The notes below the pieces were generated by a model. The model did no database searches, was not told the DNA's origin, and saw only the letters and a list, made by a program, of their open reading frames with translations. DNA of 64,000 nucleotides, from the NCBI GenBank assembly GCA_030762895.1, contig CM061070.1, forward strand, positions 34,685,652 to 34,749,651, given 5' to 3'. Made by a program: the position numbers and the translations under genes. Positions 47,519 through 58,096 of the stretch are shown here, one piece after another. The stretch is from Sophora flavescens. Taxonomy: Eukaryota; Streptophyta; Magnoliopsida; Fabales; Fabaceae. How positions within the stretch are numbered: position 1 is the first letter of the stretch; every line of letters begins with the position of its first letter.

Positions 47519-48842
47519 TGGTCGTCTTTGTCGCGCACGCGCCAAAAAGGACGATCGGGATAAACCCGTAGTATAATGCCACAACTCGGATGTCGTCTCT
47601 AAAGGACTCTGAGAATATAATCTTTCACAAAAATCAGTTTGGGGGGGTTTGGATTGGAATGCGAATGAGAAAAAAAATGTTAAAAACAGAGCAATTGAAA
47701 ACAAGCAGTTCAAGAGAGATTATCAAATATCAAATACGATTAATCTACTGTCAAGAATTCTCAACTATCCTTGGTTAATGTAAACCCAAGTCCTAAGCAG
47801 ATTCTAATCCCCTTTCAGTTACAGTAACAACTAACAACGTAATTGCTACTATGGATGCAAGTTCCTATTCCCGAAATAACAAACGGGGTTAAGCGCTCAT
47901 GAACGAATGAACATGAATGAACACACGCGAAATAACAAACGCGATTATGTATAGGAAAATAACATCACTGAAACAAATCAATACAATACTACACACTCCT
48001 GAAATAACAAACAGAAATGTGTAATATGGTATTGAAAAGGGAAAAACAATTACAATAGGGCTTTACAAAACCTCAAGTATAGAGAATTCCCATACAGTAG
48101 ACTAATCCTAGAACTTAGTTCTCCATAACAAACGAAATTACACAGAAAAACGTAAAACTAAACAATGGAGAAGCAAGAGTTCCTACAAAATGTTCAGAAC
48201 AGCCTTTTATACAAATTCTGAAATTAACTATCTCGCGAGGCGAGCACACATTCGCGAGGCGAATTTCATGAACTGTCAGCAACCTTTGGCATTCTCGCGA
48301 GGCGAGATTCTGCTCGCGAGGCGAGGATATGAAGAGTTTTCTCCTTACGCCCGTTATGGCCATCAGGCCCCAACCGTGATGCTCTCTGACTTCCAGCTTC
48401 GCGGGGCGAAGGGATGCTAGCGAGGCGAGACTCTTAAACTTCAAAACTGCCACGGCCATGACCTCCAACACGGCCAAGCCGTGATCGTCTCTGACTTTTT
48501 CAGGTTTGCAAGACTCGCGGGGCGAGACCTTCTTCGCGAGGCGAACCAGAGACTTAGCAATTTCTTGGAACAGTCAGGCTTCTGGGTCGCGTGGCGAGCA
48601 TGGCTTTCGCGGGGCGAATCCCCTGTTTCCTTATTCTCTTGACTTTCACTTAACCTGAAAACAAAGAAATAACTATAAGTGTATTATTTAACTCCAAACT
48701 AGCTAAATTAACTTAAAACTACTCTAGAGGCTCAAAACCTTGCTTGAGGACAATCTAATCTAATTTGGGTGAAAATACGATATAATTTGCACAAAACCCT
48801 GGTCATACTAGCTATAAAACTAGATGAGCCAGAGGCTTATCA
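47519..48842 (-). repeat. 5' LTR of W
   Basis: The 1324-bp LTR matches 41997-43323 throughout. Palindromic GC motifs lie at 48230-48620. Confidence 0.9.
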
Positions 48843-51725
48843 ACCCACTTACATTTAAATACCGGCACCATAAGCTTAGTGTAATCGAGCACCCAAATAT
48901 CTTCAATATATCCAAAGTAAGGTGTCGGTGCTGTAACGGGTTTTGTGTCCTTTGCACTAGAGAAGTGCATTGCTTCGGCCACGATCATAACCCCACTATT
49001 TTGCATGGTACTCTTGTTATCTTGTTCCTTTGTATAAAAGGAAAAGTTATTTATGTCGTATCCGCTCCAACATATGACGTTGAAGTTAGGCCCACGTGCT
49101 AGCCATTTTACGTCATCAGAAGCAGTACTACCATCCTTAAGCATTTCTTCCTTGAACCATGGTAAGAAAGTCTTGTTATGCTTGTTCAACAACCACCTTT
49201 CGCTCATTCGAGGGTTTTCTTGATTGACTTTTCTTTTATGTTCAAATAAGAAAGGCTGAACACATTCGATGTTGTTCAATACATACAAATGTGCTTGAAG
49301 CACTTCCTCCCGATCCTTCCTATTAATTCTTAAGCCATGTGTACCCTTACCTTGACATCTCGATCTCATCATGCCGAGGCTTAGGAACCCCTATAGGATC
49401 CGTGTTATGAAGGTAGTCCGAACAAAACTCAATAGCTTCTTCTGCAACATACCTTTGAACAATAGATGCTTCCGGACGATGAGGATTCTTCACGTACCTT
49501 TCAAGATCTTCATGTAGCGCTCAACTGGGTACATCCATCTCAGAAAAACCGGCCCACATAATCTAATCTCCCTCACCAAATGAACAATTAAGTGAACCAT
49601 TATGTCGAAAAAGGAAGGAGGAAAATACATCTCCAATTGGCACAAGATTGTAGCAGCCTCAACTTCTAAGTCATCCAACATACGGGGGTCAACGACTTTG
49701 CTACATATAGAATTGAAGAATGAGCACAACCGAGTAATGGCATGTCTCACATTTTTTGTAGCAATACCACGAATAGCAACGGGCAGAAGTTGTTGCATCA
49801 AGATGTGACAATCATGAGACTTCAAGCCAACCAATTTAAGATCACTAGAGACAAGTCTCTTCATATTTGAAGAGTAACCATGTGGAACTTTGATGCCCTG
49901 AAGACACTAGCAGAAACTTTGTCTCTCTTTTTTTGACAAAGTATGACATGCTGGCGGCAAATAAGTCCGCTTACCATCCTCAACAACTGGAGCTAACTGC
50001 TCTCGTATACCCATAGCAACGAGGTCGAGACGAGCATTCACACCATCCTTTGTCTTGCCCTGAATGTTGAGAAGCGTCTCGATCACACTATCACACACAT
50101 TTTTTCTCCACATGCATCACATCAATGCAGTGTCTAACATCAAGCTTGCGCCAGTATGGAAGATCAAAGAATATCGACCTCTTCTTCCATATGTTTTTCT
50201 CAACAGCTTTACCTTTCTTTTTGGACTTGCCGAATATAACATCGATGTCCTTTACCCTCTTATAATCCTGCTCTCCAATTAAGTCCGTCGGCGCTTCTTC
50301 TGTCTCTTGGCATCCATTAAAAGCTTTTTTCATCTTACGATATGGGTGATCACGTCTAAGAAATCTCTGATGCCCAAGGTAAACCGTCTTCTTTCCATGA
50401 TGCAACTGAGTGTAGCATGTGCCTTCTTCACATATAGGGCATGCTTTATGCCCCTTGACACTGCACAGGACAAGTTACCGTATCTTTGGAAAGTCGTTGA
50501 TGGTGCAAAATAACATGGCACGAAGCTTGAAAGTCTCATGAGAATACCCATCAACTACATCAACACCTTCCACCCACAACGTTTTCAAGTCTTCAATCAA
50601 GGGACCTAGATAAACATCTAAGTCATTTCCCGGTTGCTTTGGGCCCGAAATCATCATAGACAACATCATGTATTTGCGCTTCATGCACAACCAAGGGGGC
50701 ATGTTGTAAATCACCAACAGAACAGGCCATGAACTATGAATACTACTCATGTTACCATAAGGATTCATTCCATCCGTAGCAAGTCCAAGCCTTAGGTTTC
50801 TTGGTTCATCGGCGAAATCCGGAAACATAGTATCGATATTCTTCCATTGAATAGAATCAGCAGGATGGCGAACCTTTCCATCACGTTTCCTCTCATCATT
50901 ATGCCATCTAAGATTCTTCGCATCTTTCGCATTGGCAAACAATCACTTGAACCTTGGAATTATTGGAAGATACCACAACACCTTCGCAGGAGGACCCTTT
51001 TTTCTCACATCATCAACATCATCATCATCACCACCACCCTTCACTTTGTATCGTGATAACCCACATTTGGGGCAATCGTGTTTGTCTTCATGAACATCGG
51101 TGTACAATATGCAATCATTGGGGCATGCGTGTATCTTCTTATACTCCATACCCATAGGACAAAATACCTTCTTGGCCTCATAGTTACGGTCAGGCAATGT
51201 GTTGTCCTCCGGAAGCAAGTCTTTCAACACTTCAAGCAATTCCGTGAAGCTTTTATCGCTCCAACCATTTCTCGCCTTCACACAAACCAATTTTAGCACC
51301 GCCGACAACCGTGTATAAGTAGTACACCCTGGATATAAAGGCTTATCCGCATCACCGCACAACCTATCATACACATGCGCTCGATGAAAAGATTCTTGTC
51401 CAATATCACGGATCATGTCCTCAACTCGATCATCCTCCATATCTACGTCAACGTCCTCACTTTGGGAGACACTCGCCGTATTACTACTCAACAACATATC
51501 ACCATGCCATATCCATCTTGTATAACTCAAGCAAATCCCTTCACAAATCAAATGAGTACGTATATCCTTCACCGTACATTTCCTCGTATTCAAACACTTG
51601 ACACAAGGACAACAGAACATTCCATTACTATTAGGAACATTCCTTTGAGCAAATTCTATAAATTCTCCCACCCCCTTCAAATACTCAGCACTAGTACGCT
51701 TACAAACCATCCAACTACGATCCAT
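48843..51725 (-). pseudogene. CACTA-2 TNPD transposase, N-terminal and central part
   Basis: This is the most complete TNPD here. The Transpos_assoc domain starts MDRSWMVCKRTSAEYLKGVG at 51725, and its frame stays open to about 50943. Transposase_21 follows (DAKNLRWHNDERKRDGK, LATDGMNPYGNMSS, DLDVYLGPLIEDLKTLW). Then LGHQRFLRRDHPYR, DUF4218 (MYPVERYMKILKG) and the start of DUF4216 (GVMIVAEAMHFSSAKD, VPVFKCKWVD). Frameshifts near 50940, 50480, 50100 and 49490 break it. W interrupts it at 48843, and the end is at 41996-41602. Full length would be about 1090 codons. Confidence 0.87.
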
Positions 51726-52462
51726 AACTAGATAGGTCCTGTAGATATACAAAACATATATATATATATATATATCCAATATAAGGACAATACGGGAGAT
51801 TGAAAACTATAGTTTTTAAAGATTAATTGCCAACATCAGTCACGGCCTGGCGGTGATGTCCATCACGGCCGTAACGTGCCAATCGAGCAGAACCATGCCA
51901 TCACAGCAGAAGCTGATCACGGCCCAGCGTGATTAGCATCACGGCCGTGACAGATCAACCAAGCAGAGCAACATGTACTCAAAACCAAAAACAGAGACGT
52001 ACATTCCAAACAACTCAAACTCACGGTTTCAAGTTTCAACTATCGAGACTACAGTTTCAACATACACTCAAAACCAAAAATACAAAAATGTGCCCTAAAT
52101 ACTCACCAGAAATAGGTGCTCGCGTGGTGGTGGGGAGGGGAGCTCGAGTGGTGGCCAACGTTCGATGTGGTTACTGAGAGCAGAGGGACAAGGAGAGTTA
52201 GTGCGCGGGAAGGGGAAAGAGAGATGTACGTCAAGTTATTGCAAAGAATGAATGGAAAGACAGAGTTAGGGTTAATAGTGTACCTCACGGTGGTGGCGAA
52301 GAAGCCCTCGCGGTGGTTGCGGTGGAGATGAGCTCGCGATTAGGGTTCTGTGCTGGGTGAGAGTGAGAATGAGGGTTGAGAGTGATTTAGGGTTGAGCGT
52401 GATGAAAAGAGAAAAGAGACGTACGTACAGAGCAAAGTGCAGAAGGCGCGCGGGTGTAAACA
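51726..52462 (-). promoter_or_regulatory. 5' region of CACTA-2 with CACGGCC palindromes
   Basis: A (TA)n run lies at 51752-51774. Palindromes at 51838-51957 include GATCACGGCCCAGCGTGATT and TCACGGCCGTGA. They have the same paired layout as the LTR arrays and sit just upstream of the transposase start. A purine-rich leader-like stretch at 52106-52460 matches CACTA-1. Confidence 0.5.
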
Positions 52463-52669
52463 TTAAACAACATTTAACGTCAGTTTTATTAACAAACTGA
52501 CGTTAAATATTAATATTTTTTTTAAAAAACACTTTTAACTTCCGTTGTTGAATACAACTGACGTTAAAAGTGTTAAAGTAACATTCTTCATTACGATCTG
52601 AATATCTGCCTCTTCTTTTCCTCTATATTTCTATTCCTTCACAAAATGGCTCACGAGACCTGTGTTAAT

Positions 52670-53217
52670 TGAGTGACAATAGGGCATTTCGGATAGCTAG
52701 GGATATAGGATTATTTACGTCGCCTATTTATTTAATCAAGTAAAAATCACACTTTTAACGTCAATTGTATAAACAAGAGGCGTTAAAAATAAATATTTTT
52801 TATTTTAAAAACACTTTTAACTTCAGTTTTATTCAACAATCGGCGTTAACGGTCTGTGTGACAACAGGGCATTTCGAGATAGGGATATAGGATTATTTAC
52901 GCAATTGTTTATTTAATCAAGTAAAAATCACACTTTTAACGTCGGTTGTATAAACAACTGACGTTAAAAATAAATATTTTTTATTTTAAAACGCTTTTAA
53001 CGTCAGTTTTATTCAACAATCGGCGTTAACGCACTGTGTGACAACAGGGCATTTGGGATAGGGATATAGGATTATTTACGTCAGTTGTTTATTTAATCAA
53101 GTAAAAATCACAGTTTTAACGTCGATTGTATAAAAAAGCGGCGTTAAAAATAAATATTTTTTATTTTAAAAACGCTTTTAATGTCAGTTTTATTCAACAA
53201 CTGACGTTAAAAGTGTC
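52670..53217. repeat. Tandem array of about 180-bp units, three copies, in CACTA-2
   Basis: Units starting near 52673, 52858 and 53038 share CAGGGCATTT, GGGATATAGGATTATTTACG, ATTTAATCAAGTAAAAATCA and two inverted AACGTCAGTT-type motifs each. Confidence 0.85.
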
Positions 53218-53220
53218 TCT

Positions 53221-53830
53221 TCCTATTCCTTCGGGCGTTTTCTTTTCTGCACGTTTATAATATATGACTGTCAGGCCAACTCCCAATGCGCCTTGGAACC
53301 TCATGCTCTTAATGATCAATTTAATTTTTTAGCAACTTACGACGCCTAGTAACTTCATCCCCTACTCCTATAAATAGCTTCCTTCCTTCGTTTAATTTTT
53401 CTGCTTCACAATATGGCTCTGCCATGGAGATTAACTTCATCACTCTTTCTTCCTATACCTAGACTTAAAGGTCTCTGTCTTAATGGTCAAAACAACTTCT
53501 GGGGTTGTGTAAATCGCATTATGTGAATTGCACACACCATCATCCTTCTGGAGAATCAGCAGCTACAGTTCCAAAACCTCGGCTTTGGAACCAAGTGGCT
53601 GTTCCAAGAATATTGCTGAAACAGATCGAGTGCACCCTTCACTCTGCCACGGCTCCAAAGTGACCGTGGATTCAAATGGAGCATCGACTTCAAATGAGGG
53701 AGGGGATGCATTCAATGTTGGAGATTTTGAGCACAGGACTGAGAAGAAAATGATGTTGAAGCAGAAACTTTTTTATATTTTAGTGCTATATATCTTGTGG
53801 AAATTTTTTTATCTTTTAAACATGTAATTG
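53221..53830 (+). other. Unique gene-like segment inside CACTA-2 subterminal region
   Basis: The segment interrupts the repeats and looks like a promoter plus coding start. A TATA box (CCTATAAATAGC) lies near 53367, then an ATG at 53414 opens a frame beginning MALPWRLTSSLFLP that stops after 36 codons. A second open frame at 53528-53827 has 99 codons. I recognise no family. It could be a captured host gene fragment or element-derived sequence. Confidence 0.35.
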
Positions 53831-54391
53831 TAACTTATGAATTTCTTCAATGAGATACGATTTGATTATACATATATAACTTGTTTTATGTTAAGTGTTT
53901 ATTTATTTTAATTTGCTCAAGAATTTGTTAATTTACTAATTCAAGCTAATTAATTAAGATTAAAAATAAACTTTTTAAAAAAAAAGATTAGAAATAAACT
54001 GCACTATATGGAGTGATGATCTGCGTTAAGAGTGACAACAGGGAGATGACAACGAAAGAAAGATAGGAATGAGTTGATTATTTACGTCAGTTATTTATTT
54101 AACTGAAGTAAAAATCACACTTATAACATCAGGTTTATAAACAACTGACGTTAAAAGTTTTAATAATTTCTTGCAAAACACTTTTAACGTCAGTTCATTA
54201 AACAACTGACGCAAATAGTGATTTCATATTTACAAAACTGCCACCGCTTCACTTTTAACGTCAGTCCTTAAAACAACTGACGTTAACAGTGAATTAATTA
54301 TTTACAAAACTGCCACCGCCCCCTTTTTAACGTCTAGTTTTTGGTTAACTGACGTAAACCTTTACCGTCTAATGTATATTTTCCACTAGTG

Positions 54392-54658
54392 AGCGCGTTT
54401 TCCGACATGGTTGTGCTCCCCTTGAGCACGACCGTGCTTGTGGCTCAGACAGTCACAAGGCACGCGACCTAAGCACAGGCATGCTGGACATGAGCATGAT
54501 CATGCTCATGTGCCAGAAAGGGATTTTAAGCCTTAAAATCCCACTTAGCCCCTTTTTTACGTTTCTTAGGCATAGTCCTAACAACTAACCAACAACAAGC
54601 CTACATAGCAAGCATATATAAGCGTATAAAGAGCTTGACGAAAAAACGGGGTGTTACA
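54392..54658 (-). repeat. 5' LTR of T, outer end
   Basis: The LTR of T resumes after CACTA-2 (TSD AGC at 54392-54394). It ends GGGGTGTTACA at 54658. GAGCACGACCGTGCT-type palindromes lie at 54400-54515. Confidence 0.8.
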
Positions 54659-56794
54659 GTTAGCATAGGAAATAAATTAGAGGAAGGGTTTGTAGGAGAT
54701 TACATATAGATGGACCAATTTCCCTTTTAAGCCCGTGGAGAGATTGGTAACCTTGACAAAAATTGGACTTCAAGGTAAATTGGGTAATCAAGAGACTTTA
54801 TGGACCAAACAAGACTTAGAATATATTTAAGGGACTAATTGGTATTAGCTTAGTAAGACACTTAAAGTGTAAAGAGTAGATAAATAACTTATGTATGATT
54901 TGAAATAGAACATTTGTTTATATTACTAGAAAAAGTGATAGAAAGAGTAACATGAAGATGAATAAACTAGACTACAAATAAGCTAATATTTAAGAAAGAG
55001 AAATCATCTTGGAATAAAGAATAAATTAATTATAGTGTCAACAAAACAATACTTTGGGAACTAAGTTAAGGATGAGTTCGAATTATCATCCACGGATAGA
55101 TGGTCAGTCGAAAAACATTGGTATACCAATGTATATTTTTTAAAAATATTTCTTTCGTGGTAAACCCTTTTTTTAACTTTAAATCAAATAAAAAACACTT
55201 TGCAAATCAAATAATTGATTAAAAACCATTTAACAATTAGTCCAGTGTTTTAGTTAAATTTAATAAATGGGCCAAATCAAGTTTTAGTCATCATACCCTT
55301 CCAAGACAACTAAGACCTAGTATATTTACTCAATCTTGCTTGAGGTATTGGTGCTTGAAAAGTTGATATTCCTAGCATATTTATTTCTAGCTTTACCAAC
55401 CTTTGAGTACCTTCATGCATGTAAATTATATTTTCAATTTGTCCTGCATGCTTATTGTTAGTGTTTATCAATCATCAAATAATCAGATATATGTTTACAT
55501 AAGTAAAGCATCAAGCACTTATCACTAAGCTAAAAGTTATAGCTGTTAGTTAGGGTCAAACTTTATTTCCTTAAGCCTAATAGCAGTAAGCGTCATGTTT
55601 CGATATGACTATGGTCCCACCTAACTTCTTCACACCTGACTGCGACCCCACCTTGGTCCTGGCAACAACAGGATGCTGGTCCACTGCCAACAGAAACTAC
55701 CCAAATCTATCACAGCCATTCATATATTATTAAAATAAATCAACGACTCAGATTTAAAAAAGGAAAATTAGATAGGCAACTTCATCTTCATGTCCAGTTG
55801 TATAGTTCCCACATCCACCTCTCCTTCCTCCTAATCCTTCTCCCTCGTCATCACTGACACTCATCGTCAACTTCGATGGCGGTGCCTTCGTCTCCGACAA
55901 AGTCGGATCCATACAACTTCCCAACAGACCAGATCCACACCGTACATACAAGCGCACACCGCTGTGATCACCTTCTTGGATCGTTGTCGACCGCACGCCC
56001 AACCATCGCGCACCTTAGTCACTACACATCAGTCCCTCCCCTCCACGCGAAGCACCATCGTCTTCACATCCGGAGCTACTGCAACAAGCCATCGCATACC
56101 TCCACCAAGATCCTCCCGACGCAGTAACTCAGACCACCGCCCAAAGAACCACACGACGTCCACAACCCCTCGTTCCATACTTTCGACCGTCCAGACACTG
56201 CTATCTCTGCCACGAGTTCTGCCTCAGTGCGCCCCGCCTCCGTTACCCTGCCCGAACCGCCCAAGCCACCACCACCGTACGGACCTAAAGCTTCTTTAAC
56301 GAACTGTTCTCCCTATTGTTCTGGGCGTGATGGCGGCACAACGGATCGGAGTGGGTCAGCATGTGCGTGGGTCTTAATTCTGGTATAGGCAATGTCGCAC
56401 GATGGTGGCGCGACGGTGGCTGGACGATGGTGTAAACATCTGCTGCCAGCTAGGCATCACCGAAGGAGAGGTGTTTGTGGGTTGGAGGGGTGAAGGTGTC
56501 TGATGGTGGCAATTGTTCAATTCTGATGGTGTTTCTGGATGATTACCTGAAGGTGCACGAAACAATGGTTACAAGTTCATTTTTTTTATCAAAATGGCTA
56601 AAATACCCATGGATAATTTGTCCTCCAACTCAAAGTTGAAGGATGTTAGCCTGCATTTCGATGCTCTCTCAATCCGTTTTCCATCCGATTAACCTCAAAC
56701 TTGATATACTGAATTATTAGCACTTAACAACATTAATCCCTCAAGCACCCTTAATCATTGTCTGATTCCTTAATCGAGAAAACGGGGTTTTACA
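54659..56794 (-). other. Probable LTR-like remnant, no gene supported
   Basis: The segment ends AACGGGGTTTTACA at 56794, which on the minus strand reads TGTAAAACCCCGTTTT, a typical Ty3/gypsy LTR start. No partner LTR was found. The C-rich stretch 55790-56310 has short open frames on both strands that resemble no family I know. Confidence 0.35.
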
Positions 56795-56899
56795 CACTCC
56801 TCTCTTACAAGAAATGAATCCAATTGAGTGTCCATTGACAGAAAAAGATAGTTTTGCAGAAGAGAGGATAATTGAAATCCAATTACAAAAAGTGGAGCT

Positions 56900-57480
56900 A
56901 AATCCAAAGCTTCAAGAACTTTAAAACTAGTCAATTGTGTCAAATGCCATCTTTATATCAAACTTGATTGCAATATTGCCACCAAAAGCCTTAGAACCTT
57001 GCAAATTAATTGCTTCAGATGCAGTGCAAATGCATTCTGAGATATGTCTGTCCTTGATGAATCCCCTCTAATGCTCAGAGGTGATTTTAGGAGCAATATT
57101 GGATAGCCTATCTGCTAGGATCTTGGAAATGATCTTAAATTGGAAGTTGGCCAAAGCTATTGGCCTTAGATCCTCAACTCTGTCAGCTCCAAGATGCTTA
57201 GGAATTAGGACTACCAGATTGGAATTCATATTGGGAAGAAGCCATGGCTGAGTGAAAAATTGAAGAACAGACTTATGCACATCATGACTAACAATCTCCC
57301 AATAGGTTTGATAGACGTTACCATCGAAACCATCTGGGCTAGGAGCTACATCACCGTTTACACCAAATACAGCAGACTTAACCTCTTCAAGTGATGGAAG
57401 ATTGGTTAGCATCAAGTTATCCTCTAAAGAAACTGAATCCGGAATCACATCATCTATCAAGTGATTGGGTTGACAATCAT
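56900..57480 (-). pseudogene. LINE (L1-type) reverse transcriptase fragment
   Basis: The minus-strand translation contains EEVKSAVFGVNGDVAPSPDG, NLVVLIPKHLGADRVEDLRP and NFQFKIISKILADRLS, then (after an in-frame stop) RGFIKDRHISECICTASEAI and AIKFDIKMAFDTID. This is the order of the early reverse-transcriptase blocks of plant non-LTR elements. It lacks the YxDD region, endonuclease and ends. This is the only RT sequence seen in the window. Confidence 0.88.
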
Positions 57481-57901
57481 TTTCTGCTCTTTCATTTTTC
57501 TTCTGCTTCTCTAATGGAATTGTACTAAGTGGGGGCGTTTGAAGAAAAATTTTAAGTAGTCAAAATAAATGTTTTTTTTTTTACACAGTCAAAATAATTG
57601 TTTAATATGTAAATTTTTCCACATAAACATCAAACATATATTTTAGTCCCCTAAAATTTTTCTTCCTCCCATCGTATACAATCCCACGATGAGCAAGAAA
57701 CGAAAAGTTTACGCATCAAATATTTATTTTGTCACCTTAAAATTTGTTTTCAAGTTCTACCATATTGTCTCCGATGACTATTAAAAAATGGTCATGAACG
57801 AAACAGATAAAAAAATTGTCACAATCGAATATTTAAAAAAATTGTCATCTTTCTAGATTTTCATAAAATATGAAGAATATGCAGTAACCTTACTACTTTT
57901 A

Positions 57902-57939
<38 letters not shown>

Positions 57940-58096
57940 GACACACGCGTCAAAGGCTAAATTATTAGTATCCGTGTAGGTCCTTCAGCTTTTGCTTACT
58001 TCCTAACTTTTCTGTTATATTTATTAGTAATAAATTATTAGTTATAAATGCACCACCAACCCCTACTTACTTTCATCACTAACACAACCCACAAAG
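57481..58096 (+). promoter_or_regulatory. Upstream region of the P450 gene
   Basis: The region is A+T rich, with a TTA microsatellite at 57906-57940. A TATA box (TTATAAATG) at 58042-58050 lies about 48 bp before the start codon, implying a very short leader. No other elements were assigned. Confidence 0.5.
57906..57940. repeat. (TTA)n microsatellite
   Basis: About eleven uninterrupted TTA/ATT trinucleotides. Confidence 0.95.

Larger units (their letters stand above)
41997..48842 (-). mobile_element. Element W: gag-pro LTR retroelement, minus strand, inserted in CACTA-2 transposase
   Basis: W has LTRs 47519-48842 (5') and 41997-43323 (3'), a tRNA-Asp-type PBS at 47496-47513, gag-pro remnants 47398-44829 and TSD ACCCA (41992-41996 and 48843-48847). 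The LTRs differ at a few percent, so it is older than Y. The LTRs are rich in CTCGCGAGGCGAG-type motifs. No RT or integrase was seen. Confidence 0.92.
41053..54391 (-). mobile_element. CACTA-2: complete CACTA transposon with TSD, hosting element W
   Basis: The termini are CACTGGTGCAATAAG (41053) and, on the other strand, CACTAGTGGAAAATA (54391). A 3-bp TSD AGC lies at 41050-41052 and 54392-54394. It carries one TNPD-type transposase gene (51725-48843 and 41996-41602) and extensive subterminal repeats, and sits inside the LTR of T. Without W it is about 6.5 kb. Unlike CACTA-1, it has no Transposase_24 or Ulp1-like second gene, so it is a deletion derivative or a one-gene form. Confidence 0.92.
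52463..54391. repeat. Right subterminal region of CACTA-2
   Basis: Many AACGTCAGTT / AACTGACGTTAA motifs occur in both orientations at 52463-53217 and 54050-54370. The region includes a tandem array (52670-53217) and a unique segment (53221-53830), and ends in the TIR. Confidence 0.85.
37265..54658 (-). mobile_element. Element T: Tekay-like gag-only LTR retroelement, minus strand, split by CACTA elements
   Basis: On the minus strand a 2.5-kb LTR (54658-54392 and 41052-38770) is followed by the PBS (38764-38752), a gag frame (38584-37568), a PPT and the start of the other LTR (37448-37265). That second LTR fragment runs into the end of CACTA-1. The gag end is only about 120 bp from the second LTR, so pro-pol is absent. 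LTRs start TGTAACACCCC. Confidence 0.78.

Noticed and set aside
55754..56300. Overlapping open frames in a C-rich segment as a host gene
   Set aside because: Compositionally biased, both strands open, low complexity, and no start context, splice pattern or family resemblance. It lies within a probable LTR remnant.
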